This document shows, piece by piece, positions 7,708 to 17,182 of a DNA stretch of 42,587 bases. Under the pieces are notes generated by a model. It was not told the DNA's origin and searched no databases. It saw nothing but the letters and a program-made list of their open reading frames with translations. The stretch covers positions 1-42,587 of the forward strand of contig JAAYNW010000046.1 in NCBI GenBank assembly GCA_012520655.1. Direction: 5' to 3'. The stretch's first letter is position 1, and each line of letters begins with the position of its first letter. The stretch comes from Clostridiales bacterium. Lineage in GTDB: Bacteria; Bacillota; Clostridia; Lachnospirales; Lachnospiraceae. The translations under genes were made by a program, and so were the position numbers.

Positions 7708-9465
7708 GTGAAGGATAAGAAATCTTTGAAAAAGCAAGTAAGAAGCATGGGCATACGGGCTAAGCTGAATGGGATGATATTGGGAATGGCGGTCATTTTT
7801 ATAATACTGCTTGTCATCACGGCCAATAGAACCATAGAATATAATTCGCAGTATGAGGGAGTTTTGGAAAATATAAGTAAAGTTGCCTATATTAAGACGA
7901 ATAGCGTAAAAATTGCAAGGACTGTAGTCAACTTATGTGCCGTGGGCGGAAGTATTGCAGATAGCGGACATCCTGAGGCAGTGGCGCTCATGGAAACTTA
8001 CATACAGGATATAGGAAATAATATAGGTGAGGATGCAAAATATAATCAGAATAGAAACCAATTGGCCAGCCTTTCTTCGGAAGTGGACAAATATGCGACA
8101 CTATATAAGGAAATCGTATCTTTGTGCGGTGACAATTATTCCAACGCGGCTTCCGACCAAGCTGCGAAGCTCGACAGTTCTGCGCTGTTTCTTTCTACCA
8201 GCGCGGAGAACCTTCTTACCTATGAGATAACGAGGAGTGAGGCGCTTCAGCAGCAGATTAAAGAAGAGGTTCAGCAGATGTTCGGATTGCTTATAGGAAT
8301 AGCTGTTGTTATTTTTATCGTTACGACGGTGATAGCCATGCTCGTATCCGAAAGTATCACGAGGCCGATCAAAGTATTAAAAAATAAGTTAGTCGTCATT
8401 GCGGACGGAGACTTATCGGAATCCGATATTGTAGTCAAGAGGCGGGATGAAACAGGTCAGCTTGCGGTGGCTTTTAATAAGATGAAAAGGAGCATTACCT
8501 CTGTTTTGCGCCGTGTGCTGGAAGGCTCGGTAGAGCTGGAACGCGCGACGGAGACCGTAAACAACAGCGTGGTAAGGAATGCCGCCGGAAGCGTCCAAAT
8601 AGCAAATTCTGTCGGGGAAATGCTTTTGAGGCTGCAGAAGCAGCAGGACGAAGTGGCAAAGATAGTACTGCAGATTAGAGAAATGGAGAGTATATCCGGA
8701 GTTATTGTCGAAAATACGGAAAAGATTCAAATGAATTCCGAGAGAGCGAAATCAGAAGCTCAAAACGGAATGGATAAAATAAATAGCTATGTGAAACAAT
8801 TAGAAGTGATAGATACTTCTATCAAGGAAGTGACGGAGGTATTCGGGAGATTCAACGAAAATGCCAAGCTTATGACGGATGCACTGAATTCCATAACGGA
8901 GATTGCATCTCAGACCAACCTCCTATCGCTGAATGCTTCCATTGAGGCGGCGAGAGCTGGCGAGGCCGGCAAGGGATTTGCGGTCGTTGCCGATGAAATA
9001 AGAAAGCTTGCGGATGACTCCGGAAAAGCGGCGGAAGAAATAGGGAGCATGATCAAGCAGCTTCAGACGGAGTCGGAAAACATGAATATAAAGCTGGAAG
9101 AAAGTCTGAGTCATTTGAAAAGGGGTAATGAAATGACGCAGGAAACACAAAAGGACTTTTTAACTATTCAGGAAGGCACCGGCAAGGTACGGGAAAGTGT
9201 TTCTGATATAACGGACAAGCTGGGAACACTTACTAAAAAGATAGAAAATGCCGTACGCAGCGCGGAGATCATAGAGAATGCGGCGGACGAAAGTGTTACC
9301 GGAATCAATGAAATAAATGAGGTCGTTACGGAAGAAACCGCGAATCTGGAATTGGTATCTTCCGCAGCCGGAAGGCTGTTGTTGCTTACCAAAGAACTGG
9401 AAGGTATGGTTTCGGAATATAAATTGTCACCTATAATGGAGTCGGAAGCGGAGGAGAAGAAATAA
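7708..9465 (+). CDS. Methyl-accepting chemotaxis protein 1
   Basis: A transmembrane chemoreceptor of 585 residues that would control CheA kinase through CheW. Helix 1 is at about 22-43, followed by an extracytoplasmic domain of about 150 residues that looks all-helical (four-helix-bundle type, not Cache). Helix 2 is at about 193-215, then a HAMP linker with [12 protein letters not shown], then a long coiled-coil signalling domain. The kinase-control tip is at about 400-440 ([19 protein letters not shown], then [16 protein letters not shown]). The GTG start at 7708 is supported by AGGAGG 7 bases before it. It stands directly ahead of a sugar-importer operon, which suggests it senses sugars, perhaps through the binding lipoprotein. 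Confidence 0.93.
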   Translation: MKDKKSLKKQVRSMGIRAKLNGMILGMAVIFIILLVITANRTIEYNSQYEGVLENISKVAYIKTNSVKIARTVVNLCAVGGSIADSGHPEAVALMETYIQDIGNNIGEDAKYNQNRNQLASLSSEVDKYATLYKEIVSLCGDNYSNAASDQAAKLDSSALFLSTSAENLLTYEITRSEALQQQIKEEVQQMFGLLIGIAVVIFIVTTVIAMLVSESITRPIKVLKNKLVVIADGDLSESDIVVKRRDETGQLAVAFNKMKRSITSVLRRVLEGSVELERATETVNNSVVRNAAGSVQIANSVGEMLLRLQKQQDEVAKIVLQIREMESISGVIVENTEKIQMNSERAKSEAQNGMDKINSYVKQLEVIDTSIKEVTEVFGRFNENAKLMTDALNSITEIASQTNLLSLNASIEAARAGEAGKGFAVVADEIRKLADDSGKAAEEIGSMIKQLQTESENMNIKLEESLSHLKRGNEMTQETQKDFLTIQEGTGKVRESVSDITDKLGTLTKKIENAVRSAEIIENAADESVTGINEINEVVTEETANLELVSSAAGRLLLLTKELEGMVSEYKLSPIMESEAEEKK

Positions 9466-9780
9466 ATGATAGACGAAAGTGAAAACAAAGATACGAATAT
9501 AGATGGAAGCGAGGTAAAAAAGAAAGTTAATTATTTGCCGACAAAATTTTCTTTGACCATCCGTTTGATGGTTGCTGCCTATTTGGCCTATATCGTGTAT
9601 TCGCTCAAAGATGTGCAGGAAAAATATACGGGTAATGAGCTGATATTCTTTATTATTGCGATTGCAGCATTTGGTGTTATTGCGGTTTTTCTGCTCATAC
9701 ATTCGATTAGAGCTCTGATTACCGGGAGATATGTAGGCGGAGCCATGGATGAGAGCACAGAAGATGAAACGTCCGATTGA
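9466..9780 (+). CDS. Small two-helix membrane protein, unknown
   Basis: A 104-residue protein whose ATG begins immediately after the stop codon of chemoreceptor 1, with GGAGGAG just upstream inside the receptor gene, so the two are translationally coupled. It has an acidic N terminus, a hydrophobic segment at about 30-48, a short charged loop (LKDVQEKYTGNE), a second long hydrophobic segment at about 59-82, and an acidic tail. Both ends are probably cytoplasmic. No family was recognised. Coupling suggests a role with the receptor, but nothing in the sequence shows what it does. Confidence 0.75.
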   Translation: MIDESENKDTNIDGSEVKKKVNYLPTKFSLTIRLMVAAYLAYIVYSLKDVQEKYTGNELIFFIIAIAAFGVIAVFLLIHSIRALITGRYVGGAMDESTEDETSD

Positions 9781-9810
9781 ATGTAATGCTGTAAATATAA
9801 AGAAAAATAG

Positions 9811-9849
9811 TTGTATGTATACAAATTATGGAAGTTGCACATAATTTGT
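9811..9849. promoter_or_regulatory. Overlapping dyads upstream of chvE promoter
   Basis: TTGTAT-GT-ATACAA lies at 9811-9824. Overlapping it, ACAAATTAT (9821-9829) is the exact reverse complement of ATAATTTGT (9841-9849) with an 11-base loop. They sit upstream of the -35 box at 9871. They could be a second regulator site or a weak end hairpin for the chemoreceptor transcript; no U-tract follows. Confidence 0.4.
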
Positions 9850-9870
9850 GCAAAAATACAGAAAAATATG

Positions 9871-9899
9871 TTGACAAAAAGAAGAAAATAGCATAATAT
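9871..9899 (+). promoter_or_regulatory. Promoter for ChvE-type transporter operon
   Basis: A perfect TTGACA (9871-9876) is followed by the overlapping -10 candidates CATAAT (9892-9897, spacer 15) and TAATAT (9894-9899, spacer 17). The leader would be about 210 bases. The gene-free stretch 9781-10113 holds this promoter, the upstream dyads, and the dyad at 10063-10084 just before the ribosome site. I see no open reading frame with a ribosome site in it. Confidence 0.6.
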
Positions 9900-10062
9900 A
9901 TAAATACAAGATGGACGCGGAAATAAATGTTATGAAAAATGACCTTGAAATCAGAGTAAAATAGAAAAAACGCACAAAGACCCGTGTGATTTGAAAAATT
10001 CACCTATAAAAACAGGCATTGAAGTAGCGATTTTTTTCCGTACAACGCCATACAAATACATG

Positions 10063-10084
10063 TTCACTTGTTAATACAAGTGAA
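10063..10084. promoter_or_regulatory. AraR-like operator dyad ahead of chvE
   Basis: TTCACTTGT (10063-10071) and ACAAGTGAA (10076-10084) are perfect 9-base inverted arms around TAAT. The core TTGT-N4-ACAA within a 16-base palindrome matches the layout of known AraR operators of Bacillus (half-site TTGT, 4-base centre). The regulator encoded at the end of this operon has the same GntR-LacI hybrid architecture as AraR, so autoregulation is likely. The site lies downstream of the promoter, where a bound repressor would block elongation. Confidence 0.6.
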
Positions 10085-10113
10085 TATATTATCAACCAAG
10101 GGAGGAATAAACT

Positions 10114-11280
10114 ATGAAAAGAAAACTTTTAAGTGCTATTATTAGTGTGGCTATGGCTGCAACATTGTTAGTTGGCTGTGGCAGTACAGCAGCTACTGAG
10201 ACACCGGAAGCTACAGAAACTCCGGCAGCGGCGGAGGAAGCAGAAACTGCAGAGCCGGCAGCGGACGCTACGGCATCAGGCGCAGGTAAAAAAGTAGGTG
10301 TGGCAATGCCTACACAGTCATCCGAAAGATGGATTAACGACGGTGCTAACATGAAGAGTCAGTTGGAGGCACTCGGATACGAAGTAGACCTTCAGTATGC
10401 GGAAGATGATGTACAGGCTCAGGTTTCCCAGATTGAGAACATGATCGCAAGCGGAGTAAACTGCCTTGTAATCGCATCTATCGACTCACAGGCGCTCGTT
10501 AACGTAGAAGAGCAGGCTAAGGCGGCGGGCATTCCTATTATTGCTTATGACCGTTTGCTCATGGATACGGATGCGGTTTCTTATTACGCAACCTTTGACA
10601 ACAAGGGTGTAGGTACCGCAATCGGTAAATACATTGAAGAAAGCAAAGATTTACCGGCAGCTCAGAAAGCAGGCGAATCTTATACAATCGAATTCTTCAT
10701 GGGTTCACCGGACGATAACAATGCAGTAATGCTATACAACGGTGTTATGGAAGTATTACAGCCTTATCTTGATGACGGCACACTTGTATGTAAATCAGGA
10801 AGAACATCTTTTGAAGATACATGTATCTTAAGATGGTCACAGGAAACAGCTCAGCAGAACTGTGAGAACTACTTAACAGGATTCTATGCAGATGAAAAAC
10901 TCGATATTGCTTGCTCCGCATTCGACGGATTTGCTTACGGTATCAAAGCTGCTCTTGAAGGTGCTGGTTACACAGTGGGCGATGAATGGCCGCTTATCAC
11001 AGGTCAGGATGCAGAGTTAATGGCAGTTAAGAACATTATCAGCGGATATCAGACAATGTCTATCTACAAAGATACACGTCTCCTTGCTGAAAAGTGCGTA
11101 ACGATGGTTCAGGCAGTTCTTGAAGGTTCAGAGCCGGAGATTAACGACACAGAGCAGTACAACAACAACAAAATTGTTGTTCCTTCTTACCTTTGCACAC
11201 CGGTAGCTGTTGATTCCAGCAACTACAAGGAAATCATCGTTGACGGCGGATATTACACAGAAGAGCAGTTAGCTGAGTAA
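10114..11280 (+). CDS. chvE: ChvE-like monosaccharide-binding lipoprotein
   Basis: The extracytoplasmic binding protein of a multiple-monosaccharide ABC importer (ChvE/xylose-binding group of the ribose-type periplasmic-binding fold). It has a lipoprotein signal peptide with lipobox LVGC (cysteine 22), then a low-complexity linker of alanine, glutamate, threonine and proline to about residue 55, then the two-lobed sugar-binding domain beginning KKVGVAMPTQSSERW. QIENMIASGVNCLVIASID and GIPIIAYDRLLMDTDAVSYY are typical of the family. Ribosome site GGGAGG stands 9 bases before the ATG. A GC-rich hairpin follows the stop, which would favour high levels of this protein over the ATPase and permease. 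In other bacteria ChvE binds several aldoses; the sugar here is not determined. Confidence 0.92.
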   Translation: MKRKLLSAIISVAMAATLLVGCGSTAATETPEATETPAAAEEAETAEPAADATASGAGKKVGVAMPTQSSERWINDGANMKSQLEALGYEVDLQYAEDDVQAQVSQIENMIASGVNCLVIASIDSQALVNVEEQAKAAGIPIIAYDRLLMDTDAVSYYATFDNKGVGTAIGKYIEESKDLPAAQKAGESYTIEFFMGSPDDNNAVMLYNGVMEVLQPYLDDGTLVCKSGRTSFEDTCILRWSQETAQQNCENYLTGFYADEKLDIACSAFDGFAYGIKAALEGAGYTVGDEWPLITGQDAELMAVKNIISGYQTMSIYKDTRLLAEKCVTMVQAVLEGSEPEINDTEQYNNNKIVVPSYLCTPVAVDSSNYKEIIVDGGYYTEEQLAE

Positions 11281-11327
11281 TTCAAATTGTTGTTTCAACG
11301 AACTGAAAATAAAAATTAAAAAGTAAG

Positions 11328-11353
11328 GGCGGCGGCATAGTGCTGCCGCCTTC
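11328..11353 (+). terminator. Attenuating hairpin between chvE and gguA
   Basis: GGCGGCGGC (11328-11336) pairs with GCTGCCGCC (11342-11350) around loop ATAGT, giving nine pairs including one G-T, followed by only a short TTCTT. This is a strong stem with a poor U-tract. It is expected to be a partial terminator or a 3' stabiliser for the binding-protein message. Confidence 0.65.
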
Positions 11354-11411
11354 TTAATACTTAAAATAAATTCGGAAGTTTTTGAAAGTAAGCAGAAAGG
11401 AAGTTATGCGG

Positions 11412-12965
11412 ATGTCTGATTATATATTGGAAATGAATCACATAACAAAGGCTTTTTCAGGAGTAAAGGCTTTGGATGATGTCAATCTGAAAGTGAAACG
11501 GGGAGAGATTCACGCGCTGTGCGGGGAGAACGGAGCCGGTAAATCCACACTGATGAATGTTCTGTCGGGCGTCTATCCATTTGGAACCTATGATGGGGAT
11601 ATTGTTTATAACAATGAAGTATGTAAATTCCATAGTATAAAAGAAAGCGAAGCTAAAGGTATAGTTATCATTCATCAGGAACTTGCCTTGAGCCCGTTCC
11701 TTTCTGTTGCGGAGAACGTATTTCTGGGAAATGAACAGACCGATATAAAGGGAGTCATCAATTGGACGCTGACGAGAAAGAAAGCTCATGAAATGCTGGA
11801 AAAAGTAGGACTGGGAGATGAAAATGTCAATGCTCCTGTCAACACATTAGGCGTCGGAAAGCAGCAGCTTATAGAGATTGCCAAGGCAATGGCGAAAAAA
11901 GTAGAGCTTTTGATTTTGGATGAACCGACGGCTGCATTAAATGATGAAGAGAGCAAGAAGCTTTTGGAAATCATGCTGGAACTTAAGAAGCAAGGGATTA
12001 CTTGCATCATTATTTCCCATAAGTTGAATGAGATTGGTTATGTGTCGGATGCCATTACGATTATTCGCGATGGGCACACGATTGAAACGCTGGAAAAAGG
12101 AAAAGATGAATTCTCTGAAGACAGAGTCATCAAAGGAATGGTAGGACGAGAACTTACCAACCGTTATCCGGTCAGAGAAGATATAACGCTCGGCGATACG
12201 ATATTCGAAGTAAAGAATTGGAACGTATATCATCCGGACGATGGGGACAGACAAATAATTAAAGATGTAAATCTGCATGTAAAGGCCGGTGAAGTCGTAG
12301 GTCTGGCCGGACTGATGGGTGCCGGACGAACAGAACTGGCAATGAGCATCTTCGGAAGATCTTACGGACAGAAAATATCCGGAACCATACTTATAAATGG
12401 CAAGGAAGTGACGATCAAGTCGGTAAAGGATGCTATTAATAATAAGTTGGCTTATGTATCGGAGGACCGTAAGAATTACGGATTGGTTTTAATAGATGAT
12501 ATCAAGAGAAATATGACAATGGCAGCACTGAGGAACTTTTTCTCCAAAAAGGGTGTTGTAAACAGCAATGAAGAAATCGTTGCCGCAGAAGAATACAGAA
12601 AAAAGATAAATGTAAAAACAAATTCCATTAATCAAACAGTCGGCTCGCTTTCCGGAGGTAACCAGCAGAAGGTGGTTCTTGCGAAGTGGATGCTGACCCA
12701 GCCTGATATACTGATTCTTGATGAGCCTACAAGAGGTATAGATGTCGGGGCGAAATACGAAATTTACTGTATTATCAACGAACTGGCAAAAGCAGGTAAA
12801 GCAGTGATAGTTATTTCTTCAGAAATGCCTGAAATTATTGGAACCTGCGATCGTGTATATATTATAAATGAAGGGGAAATAGCAGGGGAATTGAAGAAAG
12901 AAGAAATATCACAGGAAAGAATTATGCAGCGCATTATGGCGCATAACAGAAAGGGTGAAAACTAA
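11412..12965 (+). CDS. gguA: GguA-like monosaccharide transporter ATPase
   Basis: A double-domain ATPase of the CUT2 sugar importer class, working with the permease that follows and the ChvE-like lipoprotein. The first half has Walker [13 protein letters not shown] and Walker [12 protein letters not shown], with a divergent signature ([12 protein letters not shown]). The second half has the degenerate Walker [11 protein letters not shown] usual for this class, the signature [14 protein letters not shown], and Walker [14 protein letters not shown] chose ATG 11412 ([10 protein letters not shown]) because GAAAGGAAG lies about 9 bases before it; an in-frame ATG at 11406 and TTG at 11382 are alternatives. 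Its stop overlaps the permease start by one base (TAATG), so the two are coupled. Confidence 0.93.
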   Translation: MSDYILEMNHITKAFSGVKALDDVNLKVKRGEIHALCGENGAGKSTLMNVLSGVYPFGTYDGDIVYNNEVCKFHSIKESEAKGIVIIHQELALSPFLSVAENVFLGNEQTDIKGVINWTLTRKKAHEMLEKVGLGDENVNAPVNTLGVGKQQLIEIAKAMAKKVELLILDEPTAALNDEESKKLLEIMLELKKQGITCIIISHKLNEIGYVSDAITIIRDGHTIETLEKGKDEFSEDRVIKGMVGRELTNRYPVREDITLGDTIFEVKNWNVYHPDDGDRQIIKDVNLHVKAGEVVGLAGLMGAGRTELAMSIFGRSYGQKISGTILINGKEVTIKSVKDAINNKLAYVSEDRKNYGLVLIDDIKRNMTMAALRNFFSKKGVVNSNEEIVAAEEYRKKINVKTNSINQTVGSLSGGNQQKVVLAKWMLTQPDILILDEPTRGIDVGAKYEIYCIINELAKAGKAVIVISSEMPEIIGTCDRVYIINEGEIAGELKKEEISQERIMQRIMAHNRKGEN

Positions 12966-14134
12966 TGGAAAAGAAAAAAACTGTTAATTTGGATATGAAG
13001 CAATACGGTATGGTACTTGCCCTTATTGCGGTATTTATTATCTTTGCTATTCTGACAGGAGGAAAAAACCTGTCTCCTGCGAACATAAATAATCTAATTA
13101 TGCAAAATGGTTATATTGTCATTTTGGCAGTAGGTATGTTATTATGTGTTCTGACAGGTAACATTGATTTAGGTGTAGGCTCTATCGTTGCACTGTGTGG
13201 TGCTGCGGTCGGAATTATGATGGTGGATTACAAGATGAACATGGCATTAGCGATATTGGTTGCCCTTGCAATCGGTATAGCTTCCGGTATGTTTGCGGGC
13301 TTTTTTATAGCAAAGCTTAAGATTCCGCCTTTTGTTGTAACATTGGCTACCATGCTAATGGGACGCGGTCTGACGTATACCTTGTTAAAGGCACAGACAA
13401 AAGGCCCTCTGCCGACCGATTACACATATATCGGCGCAGGATTTCTTCCGACAGTAAAAGTAGCTTTCGGAAGCAAGGAAATAGATTTGGTTTGTATCAT
13501 TGTGGCTCTTGTAGCATCTTTGCTCATAGTACTTTCCGAGATTAAAAATATCAGAACAAAGAAGAAATATGGTTTTGCAGTCAATCCGGCTTGGCAGATA
13601 GTACTGAAAGAAGCAGTTATTCTTTTAATCGTATGGTTCTTCTTCTACAAGCTGGCAAGTTATAACGGCATTCCTTTCGTTCTCATTATCATGGGACTCC
13701 TCGTAGGAATTTATCATTTTGTTACGAGCAGAACGGTTGCAGGACGTCAGATATATGCTTTGGGAGGTAATGCGAAAGCTGCACAATTGTCGGGTATCAA
13801 TACGGAGAGCGTATTCTTCTGGGTGTACACGAACATGGGAATGCTTTCCGCAATAGCGGGTATCGTATTGTCCGCACGTAATGCGTCGGCAACGCCGAAA
13901 GCAGGTGACGGATTTGAATTGGATGCTATCGCATCCTGCTACATTGGTGGTGCGGCAGCAGCCGGAGGAGTAGGTACCATTATCGGTGCGGTAGTCGGTG
14001 CGTTCATCATGGGTATCCTGAACAACGGTATGTCATTATACGGTTGGTCCACAGACATTCAGAAAATAGTAAAGGGTGCGGTACTTCTTGGAGCCGTTAC
14101 CGTAGATATATTATCCAAGAGGAAAAAGGGCTGA
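12965..14134 (+). CDS. gguB: GguB-like monosaccharide transporter permease
   Basis: The membrane permease of the CUT2 importer, 389 residues with about nine to ten hydrophobic segments. GNIDLGVGSIVALCGAAVG and AGRQIYALGGNAKAAQLSGI are the conserved blocks of the ribose/xylose permease family, as is the C-terminal glycine-rich ASCYIGGAAAAGGVGTIIGA. The GguB subgroup is longer than RbsC because of an extra loop, seen here around residues 150-235. It overlaps the ATPase stop by one base. The regulator gene begins 43 bases after it without an obvious terminator between, so it is probably read on the same transcript. It presumably acts as a homodimer, since no second permease gene is present. Confidence 0.92.
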   Translation: MEKKKTVNLDMKQYGMVLALIAVFIIFAILTGGKNLSPANINNLIMQNGYIVILAVGMLLCVLTGNIDLGVGSIVALCGAAVGIMMVDYKMNMALAILVALAIGIASGMFAGFFIAKLKIPPFVVTLATMLMGRGLTYTLLKAQTKGPLPTDYTYIGAGFLPTVKVAFGSKEIDLVCIIVALVASLLIVLSEIKNIRTKKKYGFAVNPAWQIVLKEAVILLIVWFFFYKLASYNGIPFVLIIMGLLVGIYHFVTSRTVAGRQIYALGGNAKAAQLSGINTESVFFWVYTNMGMLSAIAGIVLSARNASATPKAGDGFELDAIASCYIGGAAAAGGVGTIIGAVVGAFIMGILNNGMSLYGWSTDIQKIVKGAVLLGAVTVDILSKRKKG

Positions 14135-14177
14135 TAAATAAAACTAAAGATTAATATAAGGAGGCGGGCTAATCATT

Positions 14178-15278
14178 GTGATGCCCGGGAAAACCGTGGG
14201 GAAGAGTCAATCAAAATATATGGAGCTTGTAAACTGGATAAAAGAGCAGATTGCGGCTAAAGTTTTTCTGCCGGGACAGAAGATGTATTCGGAGAATGAG
14301 CTGAAGGATATGTTTCGTGTGAGCAGGCAGACGGTTCGCCATGCGATCGGCGTCTTGGAAAGTGAAGGTATTCTCATAAGAATACAGGGAAGCGGAACGT
14401 ATATTAACGATAAGAGACAGGCCAATTTAGAGAACCGGACGAGGATTTCCGTAGTAACGACCTATGTGGACGGATATATATTCCCTAAGACGATCCAGGG
14501 AATAGAAAATGTCCTTTTTGAAAACGGCTATTCCGTCCAGATAGCCTTTACTAACAACCAAAATAGCAGAGAGAAGACGATTTTGGAGGATATCCTGAGC
14601 CGGGATGAAGTGGCCGGTGTAATTATGGAAACGACAAAAAGCGGTATTCCTAATTCCAACTTATATTTGTATGTTGAGCTGCAGAAGCGAGGGATTCCTG
14701 TAATTTTTATAAACAGCTACTATCCGCTGCTGTCTATTCCTCATGTTTCACTGAACGATAAGATGGCGGGCATGAGGGCAACGGAGCACCTGATTGAAAT
14801 GGGACACAGGAAGATTGGGGGCATCTTTAAACTGGATGACGGGCAAGGACATATGAGGTATTCCGGTTATCTGGAGGCAGTGCAGAAAGCGGGAATGGAA
14901 GTAGAGGATGCTCATGTTGTCTGGATAGATACGGAAGACATCAAGCATCTGGAAAAGAAAAAAGAAAACATTCTGGAACGTCTAAAAGGATGCAGTGCTG
15001 TGTTCTGTTACAATGATCAGGTGGCATTTGAACTGTTAGGAATGCTGGCGGAAGCGGGAATCCGGGTTCCGGAGGATATTTCCATCGTGAGCATAGATGA
15101 TTCGGAACTGGCCGTTCTGGGAGATGTGGAGCTTACTTCCGTTCCTCATCCCATGGATAAGCTAGGAGAGAAAGCAGCGAATAATCTGTTAAGAATGATA
15201 GAAAATCCGTCATATGACGGTACATACGAATTCGAAGCTAATATTGTATGCCGGGATTCGGTAAAGAAATTGATTTGA
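14178..15278 (+). CDS. GntR-LacI hybrid (AraR-like) sugar regulator
   Basis: A 366-residue transcription regulator with a GntR winged helix-turn-helix at about residues 10-75 (ENELKDMFRVSRQTVRHAIG, then RIQGSGTYI) joined to a LacI-type sugar-binding domain from about 90 to the end (TRISVVTTYVDGYIFPKTIQ; DISIVSIDDSELAVL). This fusion is the hallmark of AraR-type repressors, which release DNA on binding a pentose. It ends the ChvE-GguAB operon, and an AraR-like dyad stands ahead of that operon. Start is GTG 14178 or ATG 14181; GGAGG lies 12 or more bases before. The effector could be arabinose or another aldose; only the architecture is certain. A strong terminator follows. Confidence 0.88.
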   Translation: MMPGKTVGKSQSKYMELVNWIKEQIAAKVFLPGQKMYSENELKDMFRVSRQTVRHAIGVLESEGILIRIQGSGTYINDKRQANLENRTRISVVTTYVDGYIFPKTIQGIENVLFENGYSVQIAFTNNQNSREKTILEDILSRDEVAGVIMETTKSGIPNSNLYLYVELQKRGIPVIFINSYYPLLSIPHVSLNDKMAGMRATEHLIEMGHRKIGGIFKLDDGQGHMRYSGYLEAVQKAGMEVEDAHVVWIDTEDIKHLEKKKENILERLKGCSAVFCYNDQVAFELLGMLAEAGIRVPEDISIVSIDDSELAVLGDVELTSVPHPMDKLGEKAANNLLRMIENPSYDGTYEFEANIVCRDSVKKLI

Positions 15279-15301
15279 AGATAGATTATTATAGCCTTAC
15301 G

Positions 15302-15333
15302 GCAGGTGACTTTCGGTCACCTGCTGTTTTTTT
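15302..15333 (+). terminator. Intrinsic terminator of ChvE-GguAB operon
   Basis: GCAGGTGAC (15302-15310) pairs perfectly with GTCACCTGC (15316-15324) around TTTCG and is followed by a run of seven T from 15327. It lies 24 bases after the regulator stop and cleanly separates this operon from chemoreceptor 2. Confidence 0.92.
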
Positions 15334-15387
15334 CGCAAAAAAACTAACCTTTTACACAAAAAAATCCCCTGTTTTTCTACTGGCGTT

Positions 15388-15396
15388 TGATATAAT
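15388..15396 (+). promoter_or_regulatory. Extended -10 promoter for chemoreceptor 2 operon
   Basis: TGATATAAT contains a perfect TATAAT (15391-15396) with the TGn extension. No good -35 box is present at 17 bases, which fits an extended -10 promoter. It lies 42 bases before the ATG at 15438 and just after the preceding terminator. No flagellar sigma-D-type sequence was seen. Confidence 0.55.
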
Positions 15397-15437
15397 TTTA
15401 TTGCTGGCAGACACACGGCGAAAAGGGAGGCTATTCT

Positions 15438-17165
15438 ATGAAGAAGATTAGTATAAAATTCATGGCGGTTATTTTAATAGTGGCGGCAATTGGACTTGCG
15501 GGAATGGGAATATTGGTTAATAATGTAACTGGGATACGATTGGTAACGGAACGCATTCTCTCCGAGGAGTTGCAGGATTATAGAGAAGCATCCGAAATTG
15601 CGACAGACTTTGAGGTAATACATAAGTCCGTATTGAAGCATGTTATGACATCGAAGGAAACGAAGACTGTGCTTGCTGAAAATGAGATTAAGGCAAAACG
15701 CAAAAACATCGATATTCTATTGGCGTCCTATGAGACGAGATTAAGTGACGAAAAAAGGGTAATTTACGACGGGTTAGTTGCTACTTATGAAAACTACCTC
15801 TCGGATCTGGATACTATTTTGGAAATCAGCAAGGGTGGAGACAAGTCCAAAGCACAAACTCTTATATTTAGCAATATCACAAATTATGAGGGACAGATGG
15901 AGACCTGTCTAAGCCAATTGCAAAGTCTGTCGCTGGAGAAAATGGAAGCTGGTAAATCGTCCGTTTATTCTTATACGAGTCAGGTACCTCTTGTGAGCGC
16001 ATTGTCGATAGGTATCGTGATACTCGCTGTTATCATAGCGTATCTGGTGGCAAAATGGACAGTAATTACGCCCATTAAGAGAACGACCAAAGATTTAAAT
16101 AGAATTATAAGCAGCATCGAGGAGGAACGGGGCGATTTAAGCATACGTGTATCGGAGAAGTCGAAGGATGAGATAGGTGTGCTGGCAAAGGGTATAAACC
16201 GCTTTCTCGACATTTTAGAGAAGATAATAAGCAATATGATAGATTCCTGCAAACAGATGGAAGAAGCGCAGGAAAAAGTAAGGGTAAACATCAATGTCAC
16301 GAATGAAAACGCGCAGAACACTTCCGCAACTACGGAACAACTTGCGACAGGTATGAAATGCGTTGCGGATAATGTAGCGATGGTTGGAGAAGAAGCACAG
16401 AAGGTCCGCTTGTCGGCAGAAGACATGGCAAAGCAGGCGAAGGAAGGCACCAACTATGCCGGAGAAATAAGAGAACGGGCGAAGGATTTGCAGGATAATG
16501 CGAGGGAGAGCAAGGAAAAGGCTCGCAATATATTGACGCAAATCGGAAGTGCGGTAAACGATTCCATAAACGATACGAAGCAAATAGGGAAAATCACGGA
16601 ATTGACAGAAGATATTCTCGGCGTGGCCAGTCAAACAAACCTACTTGCACTCAATGCTTCCATTGAAGCAGCAAGGGCAGGAGAGGCGGGAAAAGGCTTT
16701 GCGGTAGTAGCTGACGAGATAAGGATGCTTGCAGACAATTCCAAGCAGACAGCAAATAAAATACAAAACATCAGCGAAAAAGTAGTTACGAGCGTAGCAA
16801 GGCTTACGGAAGAGGCATCAAAGATGCTTGAATTTGTGAGCGGTAAAGTGATGGAGGATTACGGAGTGTTGGAACATACGGGAGAGCAGTACTTTACGGA
16901 TGCCGCTACCCTTCATGAAATTATGGAGAATATTATGCAAGCCTCGCATATGCTGAATATCGCAACAGAAAGAGTTGCGGAAACGAATGAAGGTATTACG
17001 CTTACGGTTAATGAAAGCACCGAAGGAATCAATAATGTTGTACATAATACGGTCGGAGTGGCAGATGGGATGAAGGAGATAGATTATGCGCTTCAAGGTA
17101 TGGTTCGCGCAGTAAACATATTGGAAAGAGAAATAAGTATTTTTGACAGGCATAAGACAGAATAA
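15438..17165 (+). CDS. Methyl-accepting chemotaxis protein 2
   Basis: A second transmembrane chemoreceptor, 575 residues. Helix 1 spans about 7-28; the extracytoplasmic domain (about 29-185) is helical and charged with no Cache-like pattern, resembling the four-helix-bundle sensor class; helix 2 is at about 188-208; HAMP follows ([14 protein letters not shown]), then the signalling coiled coil with its tip at about 396-440 ([35 protein letters not shown]). Ribosome site GGGAGG precedes the ATG. Only 17 bases separate it from the response-regulator gene, so receptor and two-component system are probably co-transcribed. Its position between two sugar importers suggests it guides swimming toward their sugars; this is inference. 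Confidence 0.93.
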   Translation: MKKISIKFMAVILIVAAIGLAGMGILVNNVTGIRLVTERILSEELQDYREASEIATDFEVIHKSVLKHVMTSKETKTVLAENEIKAKRKNIDILLASYETRLSDEKRVIYDGLVATYENYLSDLDTILEISKGGDKSKAQTLIFSNITNYEGQMETCLSQLQSLSLEKMEAGKSSVYSYTSQVPLVSALSIGIVILAVIIAYLVAKWTVITPIKRTTKDLNRIISSIEEERGDLSIRVSEKSKDEIGVLAKGINRFLDILEKIISNMIDSCKQMEEAQEKVRVNINVTNENAQNTSATTEQLATGMKCVADNVAMVGEEAQKVRLSAEDMAKQAKEGTNYAGEIRERAKDLQDNARESKEKARNILTQIGSAVNDSINDTKQIGKITELTEDILGVASQTNLLALNASIEAARAGEAGKGFAVVADEIRMLADNSKQTANKIQNISEKVVTSVARLTEEASKMLEFVSGKVMEDYGVLEHTGEQYFTDAATLHEIMENIMQASHMLNIATERVAETNEGITLTVNESTEGINNVVHNTVGVADGMKEIDYALQGMVRAVNILEREISIFDRHKTE

Positions 17166-17182
17166 GGATAGGAGCTTAAAAC

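Noticed and set aside
15248..15451. 67-codon plus-strand frame after the AraR-like regulator
   Set aside because: It runs through the terminator hairpin and the next promoter and has no ribosome site.
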